A DNA stretch of 38,691 nt from Bacteroidota bacterium (GCA_021779665.1 JAJYAG010000049.1:1-38691); one strand, 5' to 3'. Numbered from the stretch's first letter, positions 25,548 through 36,284 are shown. Numbers and translations: made by a program. The notes: generated by a model from the sequence alone, not told the origin.

Positions 25548-26867
25548 CTATCCTTTCTTTATGGATTTCATAGCAATATTTTCAAGCATATCTGTTGTCA
25601 CAGACTTTGGTCGTTCGAGCGGATAACCAAGTGCTCTGTCCCAGATAATATTGGCGCAAATACCAATAGCACGTCCAATACCAAACAGAACAGTATAAAA
25701 ATCATACTCTTTCACACCATAATGCCATTGGATTACACCCGACTGGGCATCAACGTTAGGCCACGGGTTTTTTGCCTTACCGTGTTCCATGAGTACCTGG
25801 GGTACAACTTTATAGAGCATACTGGTCAACTCAAAGAGAGGATCTTCGGGCATGTTTTGTAAACAAAATTCGCGCTGAATGGTGTATCTGGGGTCGGTTT
25901 TACGTAATACAGCGTGACCGTAACCAGGAATTACCTGTCCCGAATTAAGCGTATCCCAAACGAATTGCCTTAACTCTTCTTCAGTTGGAGTATGTCCTCC
26001 CATTTTTGCCATAACTTCCTGCAACCAAAGCAACACTTCCTGGTTAGCAAGACCATGAAGTGGCCCGGCCAAACCATTGATCATAGCCGAAATGGACAAA
26101 TAAATGTCGGATAACGAACTCGACACCAGATGACCGGTGTGGGCGCTCACGTTACCACTTTCGTGATCAGCATGCAATATAAAATGCAACCTTGAAACAT
26201 CGTCATAAGGAGCCGCAATCCCCATCATATGGGCAAAGTTGCCTCCAAAATCGAGGTTCGGATTGCTTTGAATCCTATTCCCTCCACGGTATAATTTAGC
26301 ATAAATATAAGTCGCAATCTCGGGCAGCTTGGCAAGAAGATTTAATGCATCCTCATAGTAAGGATCCCAATATTCATTCTTGTTGATACCTGCATGATAC
26401 TTTTTATTGAAGAAAGATTCCCTGGCCATTGTAAGAATAGCTGTGGAAAAGATTGTCATGGGGTGACTAATCGATGGGAAAGCATCAATTACTTCGTAAA
26501 CGTACCTTGGAAGAATCCGTCGTTTTGAGAATTCATCAATAAGTTCGGTTACTTCTTCTTCGTTTGGAATATCTCCGGTCAGGAGTAGATAATAACAGCC
26601 TTCAACATAAGGCATGTTTGATCCTTTGGGTTTTGGCAGTTTTTCGAACAATTCAGGCAGCGTATAATCGCGATAACGAATACCTTCCTGAGGGTCCAGA
26701 TAAGAGATGTCGGTAACAAGACATTTCAGATCCCGCATTCCTCCTATGGCTTTAGATATTGTAACCTCGTCAATTACAACATCACCATAGTCGTTGATAA
26801 GTCTGTTGGTCCTCTGGCGCCAAGATTCGATTTTTTCGAACAGTTTCTCCTTAAGCTTAGTAGGCAT
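25548..26867 (-). CDS. gltA: Citrate synthase, mitochondrial (eukaryotic-like) type
   Basis: 439 residues; condenses oxaloacetate and acetyl-CoA to citrate, entry point of the TCA cycle. The catalytic residues are His271 (GPLHGLANQ), His318 (GYGHAVLR) and Asp373 (PNVDAQSG). The sequence follows the animal mitochondrial enzyme very closely in the second half: LAGPLHGLANQEVL, TLNSGQVIPGYGHAVLRKTD, GKAKNPWPNVDA, ALGYPLERPKS. It lacks the N-terminal domain of the E. coli-type allosteric hexameric enzyme, so it is probably the dimeric, NADH-insensitive type. Such enzymes are known in Geobacter and some Bacteroidota. Strong terminator downstream; divergent from the lipoprotein gene at 27208. Confidence 0.95.
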   Translation of the reverse strand: MPTKLKEKLFEKIESWRQRTNRLINDYGDVVIDEVTISKAIGGMRDLKCLVTDISYLDPQEGIRYRDYTLPELFEKLPKPKGSNMPYVEGCYYLLLTGDIPNEEEVTELIDEFSKRRILPRYVYEVIDAFPSISHPMTIFSTAILTMARESFFNKKYHAGINKNEYWDPYYEDALNLLAKLPEIATYIYAKLYRGGNRIQSNPNLDFGGNFAHMMGIAAPYDDVSRLHFILHADHESGNVSAHTGHLVSSSLSDIYLSISAMINGLAGPLHGLANQEVLLWLQEVMAKMGGHTPTEEELRQFVWDTLNSGQVIPGYGHAVLRKTDPRYTIQREFCLQNMPEDPLFELTSMLYKVVPQVLMEHGKAKNPWPNVDAQSGVIQWHYGVKEYDFYTVLFGIGRAIGICANIIWDRALGYPLERPKSVTTDMLENIAMKSIKKG

Positions 26868-27207
26868 AATTATAAAAGTTTAAGATTTCCAAAACACAGT
26901 TTTACTAATATAACAAAAAAAAATGAAATTTGTCACCCTTAGCAATTCATTATACTCTTAACAATTTTTTTTGAGATATGTTCTCTAACTTTCAGAAGGA
27001 TTTTAGAAGAAGGTTTTGTTAAGATTCAAATGTATAGAAACCCTAAAACGAGAGCTCGGTCGTTATTTTCCGCCTGTGCCATTTCGTTCAAATCATATAA
27101 AATCACCTACGACTTTTAACATTTTCCCTTTTTTAAGGGATGTCTTCCAAACCATATCTGCATAATTTTGTTAAGTAATTTTCTACTGACAAAATTGAAT
27201 AACTATT
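26868..27207. promoter_or_regulatory. Divergent 340-bp intergenic region with a plus-strand -7 box
   Basis: AT-rich region between gltA and the lipoprotein-protease pair. On the plus strand TAATTTTG (27163-27170) is a full match to TAnnTTTG, 37 bp before the ATG at 27208; the -33 position reads TGT where TTG is expected. A short hairpin (TCCCTT 27125-27130 / AAGGGA 27135-27140) sits upstream of it. No clear promoter was found for gltA, and no gene or RNA was recognised. Confidence 0.4.
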
Positions 27208-27639
27208 ATGAAAATAAAAGCCCTGACAATTCCTTTACTTTTGACAATTATTCTTGGAGCCTGTGCCGTTAACAAAAAATCCCGGAATCACGTCATACCT
27301 TCCTTCAGCCTGACTTTTGGAAAAACAGGAGGCTTTACCAATATAAACCCGATTTATTCAATCAATAATACCGGAGATCTTTTCAAACAAGCAACAGACA
27401 AGGCTGACCCGGTTCCCGTAAAGAAACTACCCTCAGCTTCACTGGATTCAATTTATTTACTATTGAAACAAACTGAATTTTTAAGCCAGCCAATATCTCA
27501 CCCAGGCAACATTTCAAGTTATCTGGAACTTAAAATGGATACGCTTCAACGAAAAATCATGTGGACTGAAAGCGCTCAGCTCCCTCCGGCATGTCTGAAA
27601 CTTCATCTTTACCTTATGGAAACTATTAAAAACAAATGA
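27208..27639 (+). CDS. Small lipoprotein encoded with the M4 protease
   Basis: 143 residues with a lipoprotein signal peptide; the lipobox LGAC puts the lipidated cysteine at residue 19. The mature part of about 125 residues has a FGKTGGFTN segment followed by short beta-strand-like stretches, and no domain I can name. It ends 1 bp before the ATG of the M4 metalloprotease, so the two are made together. Possible roles are a cognate protease inhibitor, a folding partner or a surface anchor; similar GGFTG-containing small lipoproteins occur across Bacteroidota, but I know of no proven function. Confidence 0.65.
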   Translation: MKIKALTIPLLLTIILGACAVNKKSRNHVIPSFSLTFGKTGGFTNINPIYSINNTGDLFKQATDKADPVPVKKLPSASLDSIYLLLKQTEFLSQPISHPGNISSYLELKMDTLQRKIMWTESAQLPPACLKLHLYLMETIKNK

Positions 27640-27640
27640 T

Positions 27641-30600
27641 ATGATTAAATTTTTACCTTTGGTTGTTATCATTGGTTGTTTGTTTGGAACACTTAATGCA
27701 CAAAAGCCAACCTTAAAGAGCAGGAAACAGATCCAGTCTTCGGTACAAAAGCCGACTTCCTTTACTGCTCAGAAGATAAACGGACAAAACCAATTAAAAT
27801 CGGGTACAATAAACAATGGGCTGTACAAGAATGTGAATACTGTCATGTTCCAAAAGCCTGGTTACTCAAGCGACTCTTTAAAATCGATTCAAATCACCAG
27901 ACCGGCAAGCACATTAAAATCGGCTTCTGCTTTAAATACACGGGAACAAGGCTATATTTTCCTGGAGAAGGTTAAAACAGAATTAAATATTGCTTCGCCC
28001 AGAGAAGATTTTGAAATTACTTCCGCAAATGAAGATGAACTTGGACACAGGCATATCCGGTTCAACCAAAGGTATAAAGGATTAAAAGTTTACAATTCCG
28101 ACATTTTTGTTCACCTTTCGGACAGGCAGGAAATGATGCAGGGTAAATTTGCGGATATACGCAATAATATCAGCACCACCCCAGTTATTAGTCCCGACAA
28201 GGTAACAGATATCGTAAAATCCGATCTTTCTTTACAGACAAAAATGATTGATCTGACTCCCGATCAACAAAAATTTCTCGGTTATTATGGTCCAAAAACA
28301 GATACTGTAATATTCAGCACACCCAAAAGCATCAGTAAGTTTGTTCTTGCTTACCACGTAACTATCAGGCCGAATTACCTTGAAGAATGGAGCTACTTTG
28401 TAGATGCATCAAACGGAGCTATTCTTAAAAAGCTGAACAACACAAATTATGACGGTCCTTTCACAGCCAATGCTCCTGATCTGAATGGTGTTCAGCAAGC
28501 CATCAATACTTACCTTGAAAGCGGAAAATATTACCTGATGGATGTATCCCAATCAATGTTCAGTGCATCAAAAAACGACGGATATATTCTCACCCTCGAT
28601 GCGCAGAACTCTAACACTTCAACTTTTAAATACATACAAATTACTTCCACCAATAATACATGGTCAAACAAAACAGCAGTATCGGCACATTACAATGCAA
28701 TACAAGCTTACAAATATTTTAAGAATACATTTAACCGGAATTCAATAAACGGAACCGGAGGAAGCATTCTTTCCTTTATTAACGTTGCAGAAGAAGATGG
28801 TTCCAGCATGGAAAATGCGTTCTGGAACGGTAAAATGGCTTTTTACGGAAATGGAGGCACTGCCTTCAAACCCCTGGCAGGAGCATTGGATGTCGCAGCA
28901 CATGAACTTGGACACGGAGTAATCGGAAATTCAGCCAATCTGGAGTATGAAGGTCAATCGGGTGCTATCAACGAAGCCTTTGCAGATATATTTGGTGCGA
29001 TGGCTGAAAGGAAAAACTGGTATATCGGCGAAGACGTAACAAAAACAACCTATATCCCAACCGGAAGGTTAAGGGATATGTCGGATCCTCATAATGGAGG
29101 TACCTCATTATCCAGCCCGGGATGGCAACCCAAGCATATTTCGGAGATGTACACAGGTACTGGCGATAATGGCGGCGTTCACGTAAACAGCGGAATTATC
29201 AACTATGCCTATTATCTTTATGCCACTGCCATCACGAAAGAAAAAGCTGAAAAGATATTTTACCGTGCACTTACAACTTACCTGGGACGTTTTTCCCAAT
29301 TTCTCGATTTGCGGATAGCCATTATCCAATCGGCCAAAGATCTGTATGGAGACACCTCCAGCGAAGTTACAAAAGCCAGGGAAGCATTTGACACAGTAGG
29401 TATTTATGAAGAAGAGCCTGTACAGCCATCTCAGGCTTATCCCGAGAATCCCGGCCAGGACTATTTATTAGTTTACGACACCGATCCTAATGATGCAAAC
29501 TCACTATACCGCAGCACGACTAATGCATCAACCCTTTTACCCCTTACAACAGTTGCAATGAAAGGCCGTGTAAGTGTAACCGATGATGGCAGCTTCGCCT
29601 ATTTTGTGACCACTGACGATAAAATAAAAGCCATCAATTTAAAATCGAATGCTCATGAAATTTCTGATATCTCGCCCGATGTAATCTGGGATAACGTTGC
29701 CATTTCGCGCGACGGAAACCGTTTGGCTGCCATTACAACCGACATAGATACATCCATTTATGTTTATGATTTTACGCTGAAAAAATGGGCACGGTTCTAC
29801 CTTTATAGCCCTACGACACAGGAAAATCTTAAAGCTGGAGGGGTATTATTTGCCGATGCCATTGAGTTTGATCACACAGGGGAGTACCTTATTTTTGATG
29901 CTTTCAACAGTTTAGTTTCAACTACCGGCGACAGTATTAATTACTGGAATATCGGATTAATGCATGTGTGGGACAAAAAGACCAGCAAATTTGCCGACGG
30001 CGAAATAGTTGAATTGTATGGGTCGTTGCCCGAAAATGTAAGCATCGGAAACCCTGTATTCTCTAAAAATTCACCTTACATCATTGCATTCGACTTTTGG
30101 GATGCAGGGACCGACGAGTATGCTATTCTCGGGTTAAACATCGAAAACATGAAGCTTAATACTATATTTCAGAATACGACCTTTGGCTATCCTACTTTTT
30201 CGAAACAGGACAATAAAATTGCCTTTAATGCCTACAATACATCCAACGAGGAAGTAATTGCCACAATTGGACTTGGAACAGATAAAATTTCACCATCAGG
30301 AACTGCAACCGTTCTGATAAACTATGCACAATGGCCTGTTTACTATGCAACAGGAACCAGAGTACTGGGATTTGCGCCAAAAGCAAATTTCACAGCCACT
30401 TACAAAAGCGGAAAAGCTCCTTTAACAATTGTGTTTAACGATCTCTCTGAAAATGAACCTGCATCCTGGCAATGGACATTCCCTTCAGGGAATCCTTCCA
30501 CTTCGACCTTGCAGAACCCCTCGGTGACTTACAGCTCCGCAGGCACTTATGCTGTAACCCTGACTGTCACCAATGCTTACGGTAATAATTCTGTAACCAA

Positions 30601-30874
30601 AAGCGGATATATTACTGTCTCGAGTGCCACCGGCGTGAACGATATAGAATCAAAAGTTTTGATTTATCCTAACCCCGTGAGCGATGTTTTACATATAGAA
30701 ACCGGGACTTTATCGGACGATCTTACCGTAAGCATCTGGTCGCTCGAAGGAAAGCTTTTAAAAAGAGAAAACGCAACCAACCGGATAAATATGTCCGACC
30801 TGAAGAGCGGCTTCTATCTGGTAAAAGTAGAAGGCAGAAATTTGAATTATCAGTTGAAGGTTGTAAAGGAATAA
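27641..30874 (+). CDS. Secreted M4 (thermolysin-like) metalloprotease with PKD and type IX sorting domains
   Basis: 1077 residues. Signal peptide (1 to about 21, LNAQ), an FTP-type propeptide (about 95-260), and an M4 catalytic domain (about 330-595) with HELGH at 421-425 and the third zinc ligand Glu445 in GAINEAFAD, 24 residues after His421 as in thermolysin. A TolB-like beta-propeller region (about 610-900) follows, then a PKD domain (about 907-992, SWQWTFPSG and YSSAGTYAVTLTVTN), and a type IX secretion C-terminal sorting domain (about 1005-1077: YPNPVSD, GKLLKRE, SGFYLVKV, final KVVKE). Expected to cross the outer membrane by type IX secretion and stay on the surface or be released. Likely digests extracellular protein for nutrition. 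Co-transcribed with the lipoprotein upstream. Confidence 0.94.
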   Translation: MIKFLPLVVIIGCLFGTLNAQKPTLKSRKQIQSSVQKPTSFTAQKINGQNQLKSGTINNGLYKNVNTVMFQKPGYSSDSLKSIQITRPASTLKSASALNTREQGYIFLEKVKTELNIASPREDFEITSANEDELGHRHIRFNQRYKGLKVYNSDIFVHLSDRQEMMQGKFADIRNNISTTPVISPDKVTDIVKSDLSLQTKMIDLTPDQQKFLGYYGPKTDTVIFSTPKSISKFVLAYHVTIRPNYLEEWSYFVDASNGAILKKLNNTNYDGPFTANAPDLNGVQQAINTYLESGKYYLMDVSQSMFSASKNDGYILTLDAQNSNTSTFKYIQITSTNNTWSNKTAVSAHYNAIQAYKYFKNTFNRNSINGTGGSILSFINVAEEDGSSMENAFWNGKMAFYGNGGTAFKPLAGALDVAAHELGHGVIGNSANLEYEGQSGAINEAFADIFGAMAERKNWYIGEDVTKTTYIPTGRLRDMSDPHNGGTSLSSPGWQPKHISEMYTGTGDNGGVHVNSGIINYAYYLYATAITKEKAEKIFYRALTTYLGRFSQFLDLRIAIIQSAKDLYGDTSSEVTKAREAFDTVGIYEEEPVQPSQAYPENPGQDYLLVYDTDPNDANSLYRSTTNASTLLPLTTVAMKGRVSVTDDGSFAYFVTTDDKIKAINLKSNAHEISDISPDVIWDNVAISRDGNRLAAITTDIDTSIYVYDFTLKKWARFYLYSPTTQENLKAGGVLFADAIEFDHTGEYLIFDAFNSLVSTTGDSINYWNIGLMHVWDKKTSKFADGEIVELYGSLPENVSIGNPVFSKNSPYIIAFDFWDAGTDEYAILGLNIENMKLNTIFQNTTFGYPTFSKQDNKIAFNAYNTSNEEVIATIGLGTDKISPSGTATVLINYAQWPVYYATGTRVLGFAPKANFTATYKSGKAPLTIVFNDLSENEPASWQWTFPSGNPSTSTLQNPSVTYSSAGTYAVTLTVTNAYGNNSVTKSGYITVSSATGVNDIESKVLIYPNPVSDVLHIETGTLSDDLTVSIWSLEGKLLKRENATNRINMSDLKSGFYLVKVEGRNLNYQLKVVKE

Positions 30875-30883
30875 TATCAGAAA

Positions 30884-30919
30884 CCATCAGGGTTTGAGAA
30901 GTATATCAAATCCTGATGG
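30884..30919 (+). terminator. Terminator after the M4 protease gene
   Basis: A 14-bp stem with one G-T pair (30884-30897 / 30906-30919) and an 8-nt loop lies 10 bp after the stop codon. The T-rich stretch follows only after about 12 bp, so termination efficiency is uncertain. Confidence 0.65.
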
Positions 30920-30946
30920 AATTACTTACCATTTTTATTTAAAGAA

Positions 30947-31282
30947 TCAATTCAAACTCCTCAAATTTTCCATTGCATCGGGAACATATTTAAGGAGATT
31001 ACCTACCGTTTCACAACTTCCAAGTTTTTCACAGTCGCCGCAGGTTCGGAAATCCTGGGCTTTCACGCAGCTGCGAATTTCGCAAGCGTTACAATGACCA
31101 AACTTAACGCCTTCCTCGCGGCAACCGGTGCAGTTAATCATTTCGGGGGTAATGCCGGCATTAAACTGGGCGCTCCAGGCGGCGGCAGTTTTGGCGCGTA
31201 GTTCGTTGTCGTTGTTCAGGGTGGCGGTGCGGGCATCGCAGGTAGCACAGTTAATTCCGCAGCAGGCAATTACTTTTTCCAT
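30947..31282 (-). CDS. DUF3795 cysteine-rich protein
   Basis: 111 residues with twelve cysteines, in ACCGINCATCDA at the N terminus, INCTGCREEG in the middle, and HCNACEIRSCVKAQDFRTCGDCEKLGSC. This is the pattern of DUF3795, a small cytoplasmic family likely to bind zinc or an iron-sulfur cluster; its function is unknown. The N-terminal CGxxCxxC motif is intact. It is flanked by the M4 protease terminator on one side and the large inverted repeat on the other, so it is probably transcribed alone. Confidence 0.85.
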   Translation of the reverse strand: MEKVIACCGINCATCDARTATLNNDNELRAKTAAAWSAQFNAGITPEMINCTGCREEGVKFGHCNACEIRSCVKAQDFRTCGDCEKLGSCETVGNLLKYVPDAMENLRSLN

Positions 31283-31379
31283 ATCGATAATTTGTTTGGG
31301 GTTAATATTATTACTGACGAGTTTTTAGTCACAGTTTTATCGATAATATACAAGGTAAAAAAAGAAAATGCAAATTAAT

Positions 31380-31589
31380 GCGAAGGACGCAAAGTGCGCA
31401 GAGAAGACGCAAAGGCTGCAAAGATTTTTAAAACAGTTACACTGAGAACCACGGAGGACACACAGAGGAATACAGGAGGGAACAGCTGATAATTGCGGAT
31501 TTCCCCTCTGTGGTTCTCGTGTTTTTCTCTGTGGTACCCAGTGTAACTCTTATTTTCTTTGTGCGCCTCATAGCGCCCTTTGCGTCCAT
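31380..31589. repeat. Large imperfect inverted repeat
   Basis: About 210 bp with two nested arm pairs. Outer: GGACGCAAAGTGCGC (from 31385) against GCGCCTCATAGCGCCCTTTG (31563-31582) plus CGTCC. Inner: GTTACACTGAGAACCACGGA (31436-31455) with more to 31468, against CCTCTGTGGTTCTC...CAGTGTAAC (31505-31547). Wording such as ACCACGGAGGACACACAGAGG is typical of dispersed non-coding repeats in many environmental bacteria. Reading frames through it are spurious. The remaining bases between 31283 and 31754 hold two copies of a TATCGATAA word (near 31283 and 31339) and the eno terminator. Confidence 0.65.
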
Positions 31590-31602
31590 CCATAAAACGA
31601 AA

Positions 31603-31632
31603 AAAGGGCCTTCTCCGAGGAGAAAACCCTTT
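31603..31632 (-). terminator. Terminator downstream of enolase
   Basis: On the minus strand an AAAGGG/CCCTTT outer stem and a TTCTCC/GGAGAA inner stem with small internal loops lie about 120 bp after the enolase stop, followed by a T-rich run (complement of 31594-31602). Confidence 0.65.
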
Positions 31633-31754
31633 AATCAGGTAATATTGAAAAAAGATGCAAGTAGTAAGATTCTAGTAGTAAGACTAACAGCCAAAATTAA
31701 ATAAGGCTCTTTTCGGTCTGGTTACTAGTTACTCGTTACCAGCTACTCTAATTA

Positions 31755-33041
<1,287 letters not shown>

Positions 33042-33079
33042 TTAAATTAAATGTTAATATTCGTTTTTTATGAAAGATA

Positions 33080-33115
33080 AAAAGGGATAAGGTAAAAAAT
33101 ACCCTTATCCCTTTT
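33080..33115 (-). terminator. Terminator at the end of the ribosomal cluster
   Basis: A 13-bp perfect stem (33080-33092 / 33103-33115) with a 10-nt AT-rich loop lies 20 bp after the rplQ stop on the minus strand and separates the cluster from eno. Confidence 0.8.
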
Positions 33116-33135
33116 ATAATATTATAGTCAATACA

Positions 33136-33684
33136 TTAAGACTCTGACGATTCTTTTTCGGGAGCCTGGGTTTCAGGAGCAGCTTCAGCTTTTGGGGCGG
33201 CTTCTTTTGCTTTCTTAGGTTCTGCAGCTTTCACTTCAGCTCCTTCAACTTTTTTCTTACCACCACGTCTGCTCTTCTTAACAGCAGCTTTACCCTTACC
33301 TTCAGCAGCACCAGGAAGCATATTGAGGTTGTAATCTACTAATTCGATAATGCACATTTCGGCATTATCACCTTCACGGAAACCAGTCTTAAGAATTCTG
33401 GTATATCCACCGGGACGGTCGATAATTTTAGCAGAAACTTCCTTGAATAATTCGTTTACGGCAAACTTATTCTGTAAATAGCTGAAAACAACGCGTCTTG
33501 AATGAGTTGTATTCTCCTTCGATTTATTAATAAGCGGTTCAACATACATGCGTAAAGCTTTGGCTTTTGCAGTGGTCGTTGTTATTCTTTTTCTCAATAT
33601 AAGGTCGGCTGCCATGTTCGACATTAATGCCTTACGATGAGAGCTTGTTCTGCCAAGATGGTTAATCTTATTTAAATGTCTCAT
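33136..33684 (-). CDS. rplQ: 50S ribosomal protein L17 with a C-terminal tail
   Basis: 182 residues. The first 120 or so are the L17 core, from [20 protein letters not shown] through the [28 protein letters not shown] segment. After that comes a low-complexity tail of about 55 residues rich in Lys, Ala and Glu, which makes it much longer than the E. coli protein of about 127 residues. Such tails are common for L17 in Bacteroidota. Last gene of the ribosomal cluster, 4 bp after rpoA, followed by a terminator. Confidence 0.97.
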   Translation of the reverse strand: MRHLNKINHLGRTSSHRKALMSNMAADLILRKRITTTTAKAKALRMYVEPLINKSKENTTHSRRVVFSYLQNKFAVNELFKEVSAKIIDRPGGYTRILKTGFREGDNAEMCIIELVDYNLNMLPGAAEGKGKAAVKKSRRGGKKKVEGAEVKAAEPKKAKEAAPKAEAAPETQAPEKESSES

Positions 33685-33688
33685 TGTT

Positions 33689-34681
33689 CTAATCCTTGTC
33701 TAATTTGTACTTGCTAATATCCATCCCGAACATCAGATTCATCGATTCGAGAAGTTCATCTAATTCTGTCAATGATTTCTTACCAAAATTTCTGAATTTC
33801 AGAAGATCGTTTTTGTTGAATTTCACGAGGTCGCCCAGTGTTTCAACTTCGGCAGCCTTTAAGCAGTTAAGAGCACGAACCGAGAGATCGAGATCTACAA
33901 GTTTGGTCTTCAATAACTGACGCATATGAAGTATTTCTTCGTCGAATTCTTCATTAGCTGATTTGTCTTCCGAATCGAGGGTGATTTTTTCATCGGAGAA
34001 GAGCATGAAGTGATAGATAAGAATCTTAGCAGCTTCCTTCAATGCTTCTTTTGGATGAATTGAACCATCGGTTTTGATGTCTATGATTAATTTTTCATAG
34101 TCAGTCTTCTGTTCAACACGATAGTTTTCTACAGAATATTTTACGTTTTTAACCGGAGTGTGAATTGAATCGATAGCGATTACTCCAAATTCACTGTCGT
34201 GTGGACGGTTTTCTTCCGAAGGAACATAACCACGGCCTTTATTAAGAGTAAAAGTCATTTGAAGTTTAACTTCCGGTTCCATGTGGCAGATTACAAGTTC
34301 TGGGTTCAGAACTTTGAAGCCATTGAGGAAACGGTTCATGTCTCCGGCTTTAAACTCGTTTTGGCCACTTATAACAATATGGATTTTTTCACCGTCAGTG
34401 TCCTCAACTTGCTTTTTAAAACGAACTTGTTTAAGATTGAGAATTATTTCAGTTACATCTTCAATAACTCCGGTAACTGTAGAAAACTCGTGGTCAACAC
34501 CTTCAATTTTAATGGAGGTAATTGCATAACCCTCGAGCGAAGAAAGTAGAATTCTCCTCAAGGCGTTTCCTACTGTGATACCGTACCCAGGCTCTAATGG
34601 ACGAAACTCAAACTTCCCTGTGAAGTCATCGGATTCGAGCATTATAACCTTATCAGGTTTTTGAAAAGCTAATATGGCCAT
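33689..34681 (-). CDS. rpoA: RNA polymerase alpha subunit
   Basis: 330 residues, the usual length. The N-terminal assembly domain has [23 protein letters not shown] (about 27-49) and the C-terminal DNA- and activator-binding domain has [22 protein letters not shown] (about 260-285) and [11 protein letters not shown]. Forms the dimer scaffold for RNA polymerase assembly. Lies between rpsD (14 bp upstream) and rplQ (4 bp downstream), the conserved bacterial alpha-operon order. Confidence 0.98.
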   Translation of the reverse strand: MAILAFQKPDKVIMLESDDFTGKFEFRPLEPGYGITVGNALRRILLSSLEGYAITSIKIEGVDHEFSTVTGVIEDVTEIILNLKQVRFKKQVEDTDGEKIHIVISGQNEFKAGDMNRFLNGFKVLNPELVICHMEPEVKLQMTFTLNKGRGYVPSEENRPHDSEFGVIAIDSIHTPVKNVKYSVENYRVEQKTDYEKLIIDIKTDGSIHPKEALKEAAKILIYHFMLFSDEKITLDSEDKSANEEFDEEILHMRQLLKTKLVDLDLSVRALNCLKAAEVETLGDLVKFNKNDLLKFRNFGKKSLTELDELLESMNLMFGMDISKYKLDKD

Positions 34682-34695
34682 ATTATCAATATTGA

Positions 34696-35304
34696 TTATT
34701 TCGAGTACAATTCAACAATTAACTGTTCCTTAATGTTCTCAGGAATATCTGCACGCTCGGGCATGTTCAGGAATTTTCCTGTCATTTCTTCCGAATCCCA
34801 TTCTAACCAGGCATATTTTGATTTACGAGCCGAGGATAAAGAATTGGTGATAACTTCCATCGATTTTGATTTTTCACGTACTCCAACCAAATCACCACTT
34901 TTAACTGTATAAGAAGGTACGTTAACAACGTGACCGTTTACAGTGATGTGACAGTGGTTAACAAGCTGACGGGCAGCTTTGCGCGAAGGAGCAACGCCCA
35001 AACGGAAAATAACATTGTCTAATCTGGATTCCAAAAGTTGTAACAGCACTTCACCGGTAACACCCTTTGATCGTGATGCTTTGTGGAAAATATTAGCAAA
35101 TTGTCTTTCTAAAACGCCATATGTATATTTAGCCTTTTGCTTTTCCTGTAACTGAACGCCATATTCTGAAACTTTTTTCCGTTTTTTAGCCAAACCATGT
35201 TGACCCGGAGGAAAGTTTTTCTTTTCAAAATATTTGTCAGCACCAAAAATTGGTTCTCCAAACTTCCTGGCTATTTTTGTTTCGGGACCTGTATATCTTG
35301 CCAT
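34696..35304 (-). CDS. rpsD: 30S ribosomal protein S4
   Basis: 202 residues. N-terminal region [18 protein letters not shown], middle [22 protein letters not shown], and an S4 RNA-binding domain [34 protein letters not shown] (about 90-123). The N-terminal zinc-binding cysteines found in some S4 proteins are absent, so this is the zinc-free form. Primary 16S rRNA-binding assembly protein; in many bacteria it also represses its own operon, which cannot be judged here. Confidence 0.98.
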   Translation of the reverse strand: MARYTGPETKIARKFGEPIFGADKYFEKKNFPPGQHGLAKKRKKVSEYGVQLQEKQKAKYTYGVLERQFANIFHKASRSKGVTGEVLLQLLESRLDNVIFRLGVAPSRKAARQLVNHCHITVNGHVVNVPSYTVKSGDLVGVREKSKSMEVITNSLSSARKSKYAWLEWDSEEMTGKFLNMPERADIPENIKEQLIVELYSK

Positions 35305-35355
35305 GTCTCTATTAAATTGACTTATTTAATTTGAAGTAAACTTCAATGCTTATTA

Positions 35356-35745
35356 TTAAACTCTTCTTCTTTTTGGAGGCCTGCAACCATTGTGTGGCAT
35401 AGGAGTAACGTCAACAATTTCGGTTACTTCAATTCCGGTACTGTGAATAGTACGAATTGCGGATTCTCTACCAGCACCCGGGCCTTTAACAAATACTTTC
35501 ACTTTGCGGAGTCCTAAGTCGAATGCAACTTTAGCGCAATCGGCTGCAGCTGTTTGAGCTGCATAAGGAGTATTCTTTTTGGATCCTTTGAAACCCATTT
35601 TTCCGGCTGAAGACCAGGAAATTACCTGACCTGTGGAATTGGTTAAGGATACAATGATATTGTTAAATGATGCGTGAATGTGTGCCTGGCCACTAGGCTC
35701 AACTTTTACAACTTTTTTCTTAGCTGCTGCTGCTTTTTTTGCCAT
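35356..35745 (-). CDS. rpsK: 30S ribosomal protein S11
   Basis: 129 residues. After a basic Ala/Lys leader come [53 protein letters not shown] and the invariant C terminus [18 protein letters not shown]. Part of the 30S platform near the mRNA exit. 51 bp before rpsD and 13 bp after rpsM in the conserved order. Confidence 0.98.
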   Translation of the reverse strand: MAKKAAAAKKKVVKVEPSGQAHIHASFNNIIVSLTNSTGQVISWSSAGKMGFKGSKKNTPYAAQTAAADCAKVAFDLGLRKVKVFVKGPGAGRESAIRTIHSTGIEVTEIVDVTPMPHNGCRPPKRRRV

Positions 35746-35758
35746 CTTTACTCAACTG

Positions 35759-36136
35759 TTATTTAGTCGCTTTCTTTTTGTTTGCTATTGTTTTCTTCTT
35801 TCCTTTACGGGTACGAGCGTTGTTTTTGGTTTTCTGTCCTCTAACAGGAAGACCAGCACGATGACGGATTCCTCTGTAGCATCCGATATCCATCAAACGC
35901 TTAATATTCATCTGTACCTGGGAGCGCAATTCTCCTTCTACTTTGAATTCAGCATTCAATATAGCACGTATCTTACCAAGTTGTTCGTCATTCCATTCGC
36001 TTACCTTGATATCTTTATCAACACCTGCTTCTTTTAATATTCTCTGGGCAGAACTCCGACCAACTCCGAAAATATAAGTTAGTCCTACTTCTCCACGTTT
36101 GTTTTTTGGTAAATCAACACCAGCAATTCTTGCCAT
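35759..36136 (-). CDS. rpsM: 30S ribosomal protein S13
   Basis: 125 residues. Begins [22 protein letters not shown], has the H2TH-containing [11 protein letters not shown], and ends with the [25 protein letters not shown] tail that reaches the P-site tRNA. Standard length and position after rpmJ. Located in the 30S head. Confidence 0.98.
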   Translation of the reverse strand: MARIAGVDLPKNKRGEVGLTYIFGVGRSSAQRILKEAGVDKDIKVSEWNDEQLGKIRAILNAEFKVEGELRSQVQMNIKRLMDIGCYRGIRHRAGLPVRGQKTKNNARTRKGKKKTIANKKKATK

Positions 36137-36156
36137 ATAATAATAGTATTGTTAAA

Positions 36157-36273
36157 TTAGCCTTGACGCTGTTTAAACTTAGGATTCTTTTTATTAATCA
36201 CATATAACCGACCTTTTCTGCGGACGATCTTACAATCCTCTGAGCGCTTTTTAATCGAAGCACGAACTTTCAT
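36157..36273 (-). CDS. rpmJ: 50S ribosomal protein L36, zinc-free form
   Basis: 38 residues, read directly from the DNA: starts [10 protein letters not shown] and ends NPKFKQRQG. Compared with the zinc-ribbon L36 of E. coli (Cys11, Cys14, Cys27, His33), this protein has Ser11, Cys14, Asn27 and Phe33, so only one ligand is left and zinc cannot be bound normally. Lies between infA (11 bp upstream) and rpsM (20 bp downstream), the normal location. Confidence 0.95.
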   Translation of the reverse strand: MKVRASIKKRSEDCKIVRRKGRLYVINKKNPKFKQRQG

Positions 36274-36284
36274 TGTTATAAATT

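Noticed and set aside
31375-31593. Open frames through the region before eno
   Set aside because: They translate the large inverted repeat; no protein features and both strands give similar frames.
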